Source: Butyrivibrio sp. LC3010 (GTDB lineage Bacteria > Bacillota > Clostridia > Lachnospirales > Lachnospiraceae). From it: a DNA stretch of 64,000 bases. The translations under genes were made by a program, and so were the position numbers. A model generated the notes under the pieces. That model ran no database searches, had not been told where the DNA came from, and saw only the letters and a list, made by a program, of their open reading frames with translations. The stretch is taken from positions 124,001 through 188,000 of the forward strand of contig NZ_AUJU01000005.1 of the NCBI RefSeq assembly GCF_000424385.1. The letters are read 5' to 3'. Shown piece after piece: positions 53,883 to 62,016 of this stretch; within the stretch, counting starts at the first letter, position 1, and every line of letters begins with the position of its first letter.

Positions 53883-55277
53883 ATGAAAAATATATTAGTT
53901 ATTGGCGATGTTATGCTTGATATATATTGTGAAGGAAAAGTAAGCCGTATTTCGCCGGAAGCTCCAGTACCAGTATTCTTGAAAAGGGGAGAACATTCAG
54001 TTCCAGGAGGTGCTGCAAATGTAGCGGTGAATATTTCAGCAGCAGGACAGAATGCTTCTATTGTTTCGGTATGTGGTAGAGACGTGGCTGGCGAAAAACT
54101 TGATAAACAATTGAGAATGCATAATATAGATACATCTCTTATGTGTCAGTATTTAGATAGTACTATAACAAAGACAAGATTTATTGCTGATAATCATCAG
54201 CAACTTCTTAGAATGGATATAGAAAAAAAAGAGGAGTTATCTATTGATAAAGCAGATGAATTCATTTGCAAACTAAAAAAAGAGATATCACGTTTTGATG
54301 TAATTATTCTGTCTGACTATTTGAAAGGTTTACTTACGTTCTATTTTACACAACAGATTATTACTTTAGCGAAAGAAAACAATATTCCAGTTTTGGTAGA
54401 TGCTAAAGATCCTGACGTTAAGAAGTATGAAGGAGCATATTTAATAAAGCCAAATAAAAAAGAACTACATGAATTAACTGGAGAAACAGTGGATTCTATT
54501 GGACAAGTTGTGAATGCATCAAGGAAGCTTCTTAATAAATGCAAGTGCAAATATGTACTGACAACATGTGGTGCAGATGGTATGGTTATGGCCTCTTCAA
54601 AAAAGGAATGGATAATATCTTCTGTAGCTAAAGAAATATATGATGTTTCAGGTGCAGGGGATACTTCAATAGCATACTTGGCTGTTGGGATAGCTAATGG
54701 AATGGAAATATCTGATGCTGTAAGACTAGCAAATGAAGCTGCTGGCATTCAGGTTGGAAAGATGGGAACAGCACCAGTTTTTATTAGCGAAATAAGGTGT
54801 GATAAAAAGAGGCAAACGATATTCCAAGTAAATCAAATCCAAGAATTAAAAGAATGTATAAAGAATGGTAAAGTCGTATTTACAAATGGATGCTTTGATA
54901 TTCTTCATGTTGGTCATATTAGATACTTGGAGAAAGCATCAGAACTAGGGGATTATTTAATTGTCGGACTTAATAGTGATTCATCTATTAAACGTTTGAA
55001 AGGAAAGGACAGGCCAATAAATCCACAACAAGATCGTGCTGAAATGCTAAGTGCTTTAGGATTTGTTGATTATATTATTTTTTTTGATGATGATACACCA
55101 TACAATCTTATTGATGAATTGTGTCCTGATATTTTGGTCAAGGGTGGTGATTATAGAATAGAAGACATAGTAGGAGCTGATCTAGTTGAGGAAAGAGGTG
55201 GAGAGGTAGTTATAATACCATTTGTAGAGGGCTATTCTACTACTAATTTAATTGAAAAAATATCGGAGGGGAATTAG
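53883..55277 (+). CDS. hldE: bifunctional heptose-7-phosphate kinase/adenylyltransferase (HldE)
   Basis: HldE phosphorylates D-glycero-manno-heptose 7-phosphate and later adds AMP. The N-terminal PfkB domain (~1-310) has VPGGAANVAVNISAAGQ and catalytic SGAGDTSIAYLA. The C-terminal nucleotidyltransferase (~330-465) has FTNGCFDILHVGHIRYLEKA and LVKGGDY. An upstream in-frame ATG at 53808 would add 25 atypical residues inside the previous gene, so 53883 is used. It shares one base with hldD. The middle phosphatase step (GmhB) is not obviously encoded here. Confidence 0.93.
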   Translation: MKNILVIGDVMLDIYCEGKVSRISPEAPVPVFLKRGEHSVPGGAANVAVNISAAGQNASIVSVCGRDVAGEKLDKQLRMHNIDTSLMCQYLDSTITKTRFIADNHQQLLRMDIEKKEELSIDKADEFICKLKKEISRFDVIILSDYLKGLLTFYFTQQIITLAKENNIPVLVDAKDPDVKKYEGAYLIKPNKKELHELTGETVDSIGQVVNASRKLLNKCKCKYVLTTCGADGMVMASSKKEWIISSVAKEIYDVSGAGDTSIAYLAVGIANGMEISDAVRLANEAAGIQVGKMGTAPVFISEIRCDKKRQTIFQVNQIQELKECIKNGKVVFTNGCFDILHVGHIRYLEKASELGDYLIVGLNSDSSIKRLKGKDRPINPQQDRAEMLSALGFVDYIIFFDDDTPYNLIDELCPDILVKGGDYRIEDIVGADLVEERGGEVVIIPFVEGYSTTNLIEKISEGN

Positions 55278-56248
55278 TGAGTTATTTAGTTACGGGAGGT
55301 GCAGGCTTCATAGGGAGTAATGTAGTTGAAGCATTAAATCACAGAGGTATAGAAGATGTTATTATAGTAGATAATATTTCATCTACCGAAAAATGGAAAA
55401 ACATATGTGGGAAGAAATATACGACCTATATACATAAGAAGGATCTTTGGCGTAGGATTGATGAACTAAATAATATAGATGCGATAATTCATATGGGTGC
55501 ATGTTCTTCAACTACAGAAAGAGATTTTGATTATTTATGGAATAATAATTTTGAATATACTAAGTCATTATGGAATCTTTGCGCTGAGCGAAAGATTCCA
55601 TTTATTTATGCCAGTTCAGCTGCAACTTATGGTGATGGAAGAAATGGTTTTGATGATGAAACGGATATTGATTTTTTTAGACCATTAAATGGTTATGGAT
55701 ACTCAAAACAATTATTTGATTTGTGGGTTAAGTATCAAGCAAAAACTTTTCCAAGTCAGCATGTTGGATTAAAGTTTTTTAATGTATATGGACCTGGAGA
55801 GTATTTTAAAGGCTCTATGGCAAGTATGGCTTTTCATGGATATATTCAGGCTAAGCAAGATGGAGAGATTCGTCTATTTAAATCATACAATGATGAATAT
55901 GCAGATGGAGGACAGTTAAGGGATTTTGTTTATGTTAAGGATGTATGTGATGTGATTTTGTGGTTTTTGGATCATCCAGATAAAAGTGGACTTTTTAATG
56001 TTGGAACTGGAAAAGCAGATAGTTTTGAAAATCTCGCAAAGGCTGTATTTAAGGCAATAAATAAAACACCTAATATACGTTATATAGAAATGCCGGATTA
56101 TTTGAAAGGAAAATATCAATATTATACGCAGGCAAATATAAATAAACTCCGTAAACTAGGATGCAATATTGATTTCAAATCTGTTAATTATGGGGTGGAT
56201 GATTATATTAAGAATTATTTAGCAAAGGAAAGAATGCTAGTTGTCTGA
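55277..56248 (+). CDS. hldD: ADP-L-glycero-D-manno-heptose-6-epimerase (HldD)
   Basis: HldD converts ADP-D,D-heptose to ADP-L,D-heptose. The 323-residue SDR protein has the NAD loop GGAGFIGSN (7-15), SSAATYG and the catalytic YGYSK (Tyr-x-x-x-Lys type), and the HldD-specific MGACSSTTERDFDYLW and RDFVYVKDVCDV. The GTG start overlaps the hldE stop (TAGTG). In Gram-negative bacteria it feeds lipopolysaccharide; in this Firmicute it must feed another glycan. Confidence 0.93.
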   Translation: MSYLVTGGAGFIGSNVVEALNHRGIEDVIIVDNISSTEKWKNICGKKYTTYIHKKDLWRRIDELNNIDAIIHMGACSSTTERDFDYLWNNNFEYTKSLWNLCAERKIPFIYASSAATYGDGRNGFDDETDIDFFRPLNGYGYSKQLFDLWVKYQAKTFPSQHVGLKFFNVYGPGEYFKGSMASMAFHGYIQAKQDGEIRLFKSYNDEYADGGQLRDFVYVKDVCDVILWFLDHPDKSGLFNVGTGKADSFENLAKAVFKAINKTPNIRYIEMPDYLKGKYQYYTQANINKLRKLGCNIDFKSVNYGVDDYIKNYLAKERMLVV

Positions 56249-56324
56249 ATAGGGGAAAAATAGGAAAGTGCTGTTTGCAAAAAATAAATATTGACATATT
56301 AAATAAAAATCAGAGAGGGTTTAT

Positions 56325-57557
56325 ATGCAACAGAATATACTAGAGTCCATTTTTTCAAAGTACAAAAAAGTATATATTTTCGGAAAAGGAATAAAACAAC
56401 GTAGATTAGCAGATTTAGCTATCGAGCATGGATGTATTTTTTTAGGTTTTGTAGAATCAGATGAATATTATAAAGAGGAAAATGAAACAATACGGTTATC
56501 ACAAATGGCACAGTTTTTGAAAGCTGCTGATATTGGAGTAGTTGTGAGTATATCGAATATACACTATACCAATATCAAGAAACAGATTGCATTAAATGAT
56601 TTACCATATGGGAATTTTTATTTTATTTCAAATTCAGAAAGAAGAATTATATGGGGAGAGAGCGATAGGAAAGAATACTTTGAAAACTATTCTATTCAGA
56701 AAAGGCAATTTGATGAAGTAAATAGTGCTCGTAGAGATAATTGTATTAATGTTTTTTGCCATCAGCATATGGGAGATACATTTATCTTAATGGGATTAAA
56801 AAAGCTTATTGAAAAGAAATATGGAAGCCCAGTCCACTATATTTTAAAAAAAGGCCATGATTGTATAGCTGAGTTATGTGGTATAAAAGAATATTCAACC
56901 ATTGATTACTATGGTTTTTTGGCTGAAAACGAACAAATGGGACTGAATAAAAGAGAAATAGATCAAAAAAATGGTGGAATTATAGAGCAACTTTTTTCAA
57001 GGATACCATATCAGGGAATAGTTTCAGTTTCATCTTATGCACGGAGAAACAGGGAGTTTGCAAGTGAAACCGAGACTTTAGTTGATTTTAGGGCCGGATC
57101 ATTTGGTATTAATTGTAATAAATTAGAACCAAAGACGTATTTGATTGAACCTACCGAAAATCTAATAAAAATTGTTGATAGTTTAGGTGGATGGGACAAA
57201 ATTGTTCTTATAGCACCTGAGGCTAGGTCTAATCCACAGGTATCTCATGATTATTGGTCTATTATAGTAGATGGCTTGAGGAAGCAGGGATTGACAGTAG
57301 TATGCAATGCTATTGAAGAAGCGAATCAATTACCACAGACAAAAACGATAGATGTTTCTTTGAGGGATTTAATTGCTTTAGGGCAAAGATGCCATAGTAT
57401 TTATTCATCAAGGAGTGGACTATGTGATTGTTTGTCATCAAGAGGTAAGAGCCTACATGTATATTATCCTAAAGAAATAGAGGAAAAGTTCGACTATTAT
57501 TCAATTAACCATAATTTTTACTTAAATGAAGAAGTAGATGAAATTATATGTAGGTAG
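56325..57557 (+). CDS. GT9-like glycosyltransferase with N-terminal Rossmann-like domain
   Basis: The 410-residue protein has a variant of the shared unit (KVYIFGKGIKQRRLADLAI; GFVESDEYYKE) with GKG in place of GAG. It continues with a heptosyltransferase-like half (INVFCHQHMGDTFILMGLKK; CHSIYSSRSGLCDCLSSRGK). Position between hldD and gmhA supports use of ADP-heptose; the acceptor is unknown. It follows a 76-base AT-rich gap. Confidence 0.68.
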   Translation: MQQNILESIFSKYKKVYIFGKGIKQRRLADLAIEHGCIFLGFVESDEYYKEENETIRLSQMAQFLKAADIGVVVSISNIHYTNIKKQIALNDLPYGNFYFISNSERRIIWGESDRKEYFENYSIQKRQFDEVNSARRDNCINVFCHQHMGDTFILMGLKKLIEKKYGSPVHYILKKGHDCIAELCGIKEYSTIDYYGFLAENEQMGLNKREIDQKNGGIIEQLFSRIPYQGIVSVSSYARRNREFASETETLVDFRAGSFGINCNKLEPKTYLIEPTENLIKIVDSLGGWDKIVLIAPEARSNPQVSHDYWSIIVDGLRKQGLTVVCNAIEEANQLPQTKTIDVSLRDLIALGQRCHSIYSSRSGLCDCLSSRGKSLHVYYPKEIEEKFDYYSINHNFYLNEEVDEIICR

Positions 57558-57667
57558 GTATTTGCTTATATTTATATATTTTTTTTATTAGTTTCTTTAT
57601 TATTGGTAGATAAACGAGAAAGAACAAGTCATAAACGGTTATTAGTTCTTTGTTAAAGGAATACTAA

Positions 57668-58264
57668 ATGAATGATTTGGAACTCATACACAATCGAATT
57701 TTGGATAGTATAGGAATAAGACAGCAAATAATCTGTGATAAATGGCTTGCAGATAGTATTAGTCAAGCATCTTCCATGATTGTGGATAGTCTTAAATCTG
57801 GAGGGAGAATTATTATTTGTGGTAATGGAGGCTCCGCAGCAGATGCAATGCATTTTGCTGGTGAAATAGTAGGTCGTTTTCAGATGGAGCGAGATCCGTG
57901 GCCCGCTATTGCTTTAAATGGAGATGCTGTCGCTATGTCAGCTATTGCAAATGACTATAACTTTGAAGATGTCTTTGCTAGACAGGTTAAAGGACATGTA
58001 AAAAAAGGGGATGTATTTGTTGGCATAAGCACAAGTGGGAATTCTGAAAATGTTTATCGTGCAGTAAAGACAGCTAAGGAAAAAGAGGCTGGCACAATAG
58101 CGCTTCTTGGAAAAGATGGAGGAAAAATAAAGGGTGAAGCTAATTATGAAATTATTATTCCAAGTAACAATACAGCAAGAATTCAAGAGTGCCATATAAT
58201 GGTTATACATTTGATTTGTGAATTAGTAGAAAATAAAATGACGAATAATTTAAGTGAACAATGA
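57668..58264 (+). CDS. gmhA: sedoheptulose-7-phosphate isomerase (GmhA)
   Basis: GmhA converts sedoheptulose 7-phosphate to D-glycero-manno-heptose 7-phosphate, the first step to ADP-heptose. The 198-residue SIS-domain protein has CGNGGSAADAMHFAGEIVGR, NDYNFEDVFARQV and GISTSGNSENVY, and a C-terminal QECHIMVIHLIC with the expected His residues. It completes a gmhA-hldE-hldD set in one cluster. Confidence 0.93.
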   Translation: MNDLELIHNRILDSIGIRQQIICDKWLADSISQASSMIVDSLKSGGRIIICGNGGSAADAMHFAGEIVGRFQMERDPWPAIALNGDAVAMSAIANDYNFEDVFARQVKGHVKKGDVFVGISTSGNSENVYRAVKTAKEKEAGTIALLGKDGGKIKGEANYEIIIPSNNTARIQECHIMVIHLICELVENKMTNNLSEQ

Positions 58265-58277
58265 AAAGGGGGAAAAA

Positions 58278-59399
58278 ATGAGCAAACTGATGGAAGCCAT
58301 CTATGAGGATTCAAAGGAAATTGAATATTTAAAAGAAAAATTTATTACAAATCCGCTAGTGATTGTATGCTGTGGGGATGTTGGAACAGCAGCTGCTGTT
58401 TGGGCATTAAAAAAAGGAATAAAAATAGTAGGTGCGTGTGATGCATCTCCTGAGAAGCAAGGGAAAAGACTTATGGGGGTAGAAATTTCAAGTGTAGAAG
58501 ATATAGTACTGAAGTTTGGAAATAAAGTAAACTATTTAATAGCCACTTTACAAAGCGGATTGATTAGAGCTAAATACCGAGAACTTCATAGATTTGGAAT
58601 AGAAAATATAAATATTTATACGAGATACTTCATCGGACGTTGGGAATGGGGAGATGAACGTTTTGATTTTAATAAAGTAATCAATACACGTGCTTTTAAA
58701 GTTGCTCAAAAGGAAGATGAGTATAATGAGGTTATTGAACTGCTAGAGGATCAAACGTCTGTAGAAGTATATGGGAAAATGGTTAGTAGAATTTTTAATA
58801 ATAGTGTTTTTACAATTTCTGACAAATATATTTCTCATTTGGGGTATTTTAAGCATCCATTCTTTACATTTAATGAAGGTGAAGTTTATATAGATTGTGG
58901 GGTTATGGATGGAAACACGATAAAAGAATTTATAGAAATATGTCCAAATTATTCTCATATTTATGCAATAGAAGCAGACAAGATAAATTATCTTAGGTCT
59001 TTTTGGGTAACAGGAAAATATCGAGATATATCTTTGATAATGGCGGCCGTTGGAGAAAAGAATGAAATGATTTCATTTGAAACATTAGGATCTGGTATTT
59101 CAAAAGTGGCAGAAGAAGGTAGTGAAACAGTGCCATCTATCAGGGGAGATGATTTGAATATTGCTCCTACTATGATAAAGATGGATATAGAAGGAGCAGA
59201 ACTTGGAGCATTAAAGGGATTATCACATACAATTAAGCGATATAAACCCAAATTAGCCATCTGTATATATCATAGTTTTGAAGATTATTACACTATTCCA
59301 ATTTTTATTCATAATCTTGTTCCTGAGTATAAGTTATATGTCAGAAATGACAGTGATAATAATAACAATATGGAAACAGTTTTATATGCAACACTATAG
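58278..59399 (+). CDS. FkbM-family methyltransferase with N-terminal Rossmann-like domain
   Basis: Residues ~30-120 form the shared unit (IVCCGDVGTAAAVWALKKG; GACDASPEKQGKRLMGV). The C-terminal ~230 are an FkbM methyltransferase (VYIDCGVMDGNTIKEFIEI; MIKMDIEGAELGALKGL), likely O-methylating a sugar. ATG 58278 after AAAGGGGG is preferred over 58254. Its SAM-binding loop GVMDG departs slightly from the usual GANxG-like form. Confidence 0.78.
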   Translation: MSKLMEAIYEDSKEIEYLKEKFITNPLVIVCCGDVGTAAAVWALKKGIKIVGACDASPEKQGKRLMGVEISSVEDIVLKFGNKVNYLIATLQSGLIRAKYRELHRFGIENINIYTRYFIGRWEWGDERFDFNKVINTRAFKVAQKEDEYNEVIELLEDQTSVEVYGKMVSRIFNNSVFTISDKYISHLGYFKHPFFTFNEGEVYIDCGVMDGNTIKEFIEICPNYSHIYAIEADKINYLRSFWVTGKYRDISLIMAAVGEKNEMISFETLGSGISKVAEEGSETVPSIRGDDLNIAPTMIKMDIEGAELGALKGLSHTIKRYKPKLAICIYHSFEDYYTIPIFIHNLVPEYKLYVRNDSDNNNNMETVLYATL

Positions 59400-59481
59400 T
59401 TATTTATGTTATGACAGTTTTACGGAGTAGATTATATAAAGAAGAATAAGAATATGTTTGATTTCTTTAAGGAGACCAGTT

Positions 59482-61995
59482 ATGAATATTTCATCTAGGT
59501 GTATGGCTTGTGGCGCTTGTGAGAATATTTGTCCCCAAGATGCTATAAGAATGATTATTGATGATAACGGGTATTATAAACCGTTAATAGATGAAGAAAA
59601 ATGTATTAAGTGTGGAAAATGCTCAAAAGTTTGTCCTGAACAGAATCTTTTGGAAAATCATAATGAAGAAACACCTATGTGCTATGCTATTTGGGCAAGA
59701 AATGAAATAAGAAGAAAAAGCTCCTCTGGTGGAGCTTTTTCTATTTTGGCTGAGAAAATATTATCAATGGGGGGAAAAATTTATGGATGTGCCTTTGGTA
59801 GTGATTTTGTGCCTATACATATTGGCATTGATAATGTTGAAGATTTGGGTAAACTTCGTAAAAGTAAGTATGTACAAAGCTATGTCGGAAAGACCTATAG
59901 GGAGATAGAACAAGAGTTGAAGACAGGAAGAGTAGTACTGTTTTCCGGAATGCCTTGTCAGGTTGTGGCATTAAGGAATTACCTAAAATATGAGTATGAT
60001 AATTTATACACGGTTGATCTTGTTTGTAGTGGAAATAATCCTGTAGGGGTATGGAAAGGATACTTAAATGAGTTGGAAAAAAGCTATGGAAAGATATCTA
60101 AAATAGACTTCAGAGCAAAAAAATATGGATGGAGATGTGGTGATGTATTATACACTTTAGATAGTGGCAGAGAAATCGATAGTTATCGAGATCCATATAT
60201 GATTTCATTTTTAAGAGGAATGTTTAGGGAAGAAGCATGCGCTGATTGTAAATATGCTGGATTTCCAAGGGCAGCTGATATTACTATAGGAGATTTTTGG
60301 AATATTGAAAAGAAAGAGCGTGCATTAAATGATAATAAAGGAACTAGCCTTGTCATTACTAATTCTGGAAAAGGGAAAAACTTATTTGAGCAGGTAAAAG
60401 AAAAATTTTGTTTATGTAAAGAAGTAGATTTTGATTTTACAAAACATAGCAATATGTTTTATAGGAAACGTAGAACATACAATGAACAGGATACTTTTTT
60501 CACTTATTATAGGAATGGCTTGCCTATAAATGAATCAATTGATAGAGCGAATAAAAGAAAATATGATATTTGTGTATGTGGAGCTTGGGTAGCGAGAAAT
60601 TATGGCGCGCATTTAACACAATATGCACTATATCGTCATTTAACAGATTTGGGATATGATGTATTGATGGTGGATAGACGAAATATGCCAACGCTGTTTC
60701 GAAAAAATCCATATAAAGCTAGAGCAGCTGGAAAAAATTATTATGATCTGATTTCTATGAAGGAATTAAATGATATATGCGATATATTTATTGTAGGGTC
60801 AGATCAACTCTGGAGTTGGAGCGTATTTAATGATTCAGTCTATGTTTATACATTACCTTATGTGGATTCAGATAAGCTAAAAATCTCTTATGCTACTTCA
60901 TTTGGACGTAGAGATGCTACATTTTTGCCTGAAGAAAAGAGATATATGAAATATATGCTTGGAAGATTTCAAAAAATATCAGTCAGAGAAGATTTTGGAG
61001 TTGATATATGTAACAATCTATTTGATGTTGATGCTGAGCAGGTTTTGGATCCGGTTTTTCTTCCTTCAAAAAGTGTATATTATGACATGATAAAGTACTC
61101 CGAAAAGAATCTTCCTGAGAATTATATTTTTTGTTATATTATATGGCCAAATGATGAGCTAATTAAATTAATTAATGGGATTTCAGAGGAAAAAGGATGG
61201 GATGTTGTATTTGTTGGGGATATTGGAAGACTTGATATAGTAAATTGGACTGTAAAAACGGAGGATGATGTTTTTGTGGAGGATTGGTTGAAATTATTGC
61301 AAGGATGTAAACTTGTTATTTCAGATTCATTTCATGCTTATTGTTTTTCTGTTATATTCCAAAAAAATATACTGAGCATTTCAAAGGATCAAGCATGCTT
61401 GGATAGGATGTCCTCTTTAGCAAATATGTTGCATTTAGAAAAACCATTGACATACCCTGAATTAATGGGGTTATCTACTGAAGATGTGTTGAACTATGTT
61501 AACAGGGATTATGAGCATATAAATAATATACTTGATAAAGTGATTAGCGCATCTAAGAATTGGTTGATCGATGCAATTGGACAAAAAGTAAATAGTTCCT
61601 GTATTGATAGTTGGTATGATTCATTTGGGCTAGAATATATACAACAGAGAGCCTCTTTAATTAGGACATCTAAGATGTTTTTAGATGGAATAAAGAACAA
61701 TTATGATAGTATTGTTACTTTTGGTTTGGGAATGTGTTTTGATAATGAATTTAATAGGATTAGTAATTATATAAATATCGATTATGTATGTGATAATGAT
61801 AGTACTAAGTGGGGGAAACTCTTTTCTTCCCAAAAGAAAATATGTATTGCTCCGGAAAAGTTGAAAGAACTTAATAAGCCTTATGTAATCATAACAATGT
61901 GGAATCCTGAATTTATAGATAATGTAAAAAGGCAATTGGTGGAGTTGGGGATAACAGAATTTATTAGTATTGAAGATTTTATAGCTAATGTTTAG
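59482..61995 (+). CDS. ferredoxin/F420H2-dehydrogenase-type, pyruvyltransferase-like and Rossmann fusion
   Basis: The 837-residue protein joins three parts. Residues ~1-330 have two 4Fe-4S motifs (CMACGACENICP, CIKCGKCSKVCP) and a coenzyme F420 hydrogenase beta-subunit-like domain (SGMPCQVVALRNYL). Residues ~360-700 are a polysaccharide pyruvyltransferase (WcaK-like) domain (YGAHLTQYALYRHL, DQLWSW, ISDSFHAYCFSVIF). The last ~90 are the shared Rossmann-like unit (VTFGLGMCFDNEFNRI; IDYVCDNDSTKWG). ATG 59482 follows AAGGAGA. Such ferredoxin-pyruvyltransferase pairs occur in glycan loci; the redox role is unclear. Confidence 0.78.
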   Translation: MNISSRCMACGACENICPQDAIRMIIDDNGYYKPLIDEEKCIKCGKCSKVCPEQNLLENHNEETPMCYAIWARNEIRRKSSSGGAFSILAEKILSMGGKIYGCAFGSDFVPIHIGIDNVEDLGKLRKSKYVQSYVGKTYREIEQELKTGRVVLFSGMPCQVVALRNYLKYEYDNLYTVDLVCSGNNPVGVWKGYLNELEKSYGKISKIDFRAKKYGWRCGDVLYTLDSGREIDSYRDPYMISFLRGMFREEACADCKYAGFPRAADITIGDFWNIEKKERALNDNKGTSLVITNSGKGKNLFEQVKEKFCLCKEVDFDFTKHSNMFYRKRRTYNEQDTFFTYYRNGLPINESIDRANKRKYDICVCGAWVARNYGAHLTQYALYRHLTDLGYDVLMVDRRNMPTLFRKNPYKARAAGKNYYDLISMKELNDICDIFIVGSDQLWSWSVFNDSVYVYTLPYVDSDKLKISYATSFGRRDATFLPEEKRYMKYMLGRFQKISVREDFGVDICNNLFDVDAEQVLDPVFLPSKSVYYDMIKYSEKNLPENYIFCYIIWPNDELIKLINGISEEKGWDVVFVGDIGRLDIVNWTVKTEDDVFVEDWLKLLQGCKLVISDSFHAYCFSVIFQKNILSISKDQACLDRMSSLANMLHLEKPLTYPELMGLSTEDVLNYVNRDYEHINNILDKVISASKNWLIDAIGQKVNSSCIDSWYDSFGLEYIQQRASLIRTSKMFLDGIKNNYDSIVTFGLGMCFDNEFNRISNYINIDYVCDNDSTKWGKLFSSQKKICIAPEKLKELNKPYVIITMWNPEFIDNVKRQLVELGITEFISIEDFIANV

Positions 61996-62016
61996 CACAA
62001 ATTATAGGAAAAATCG

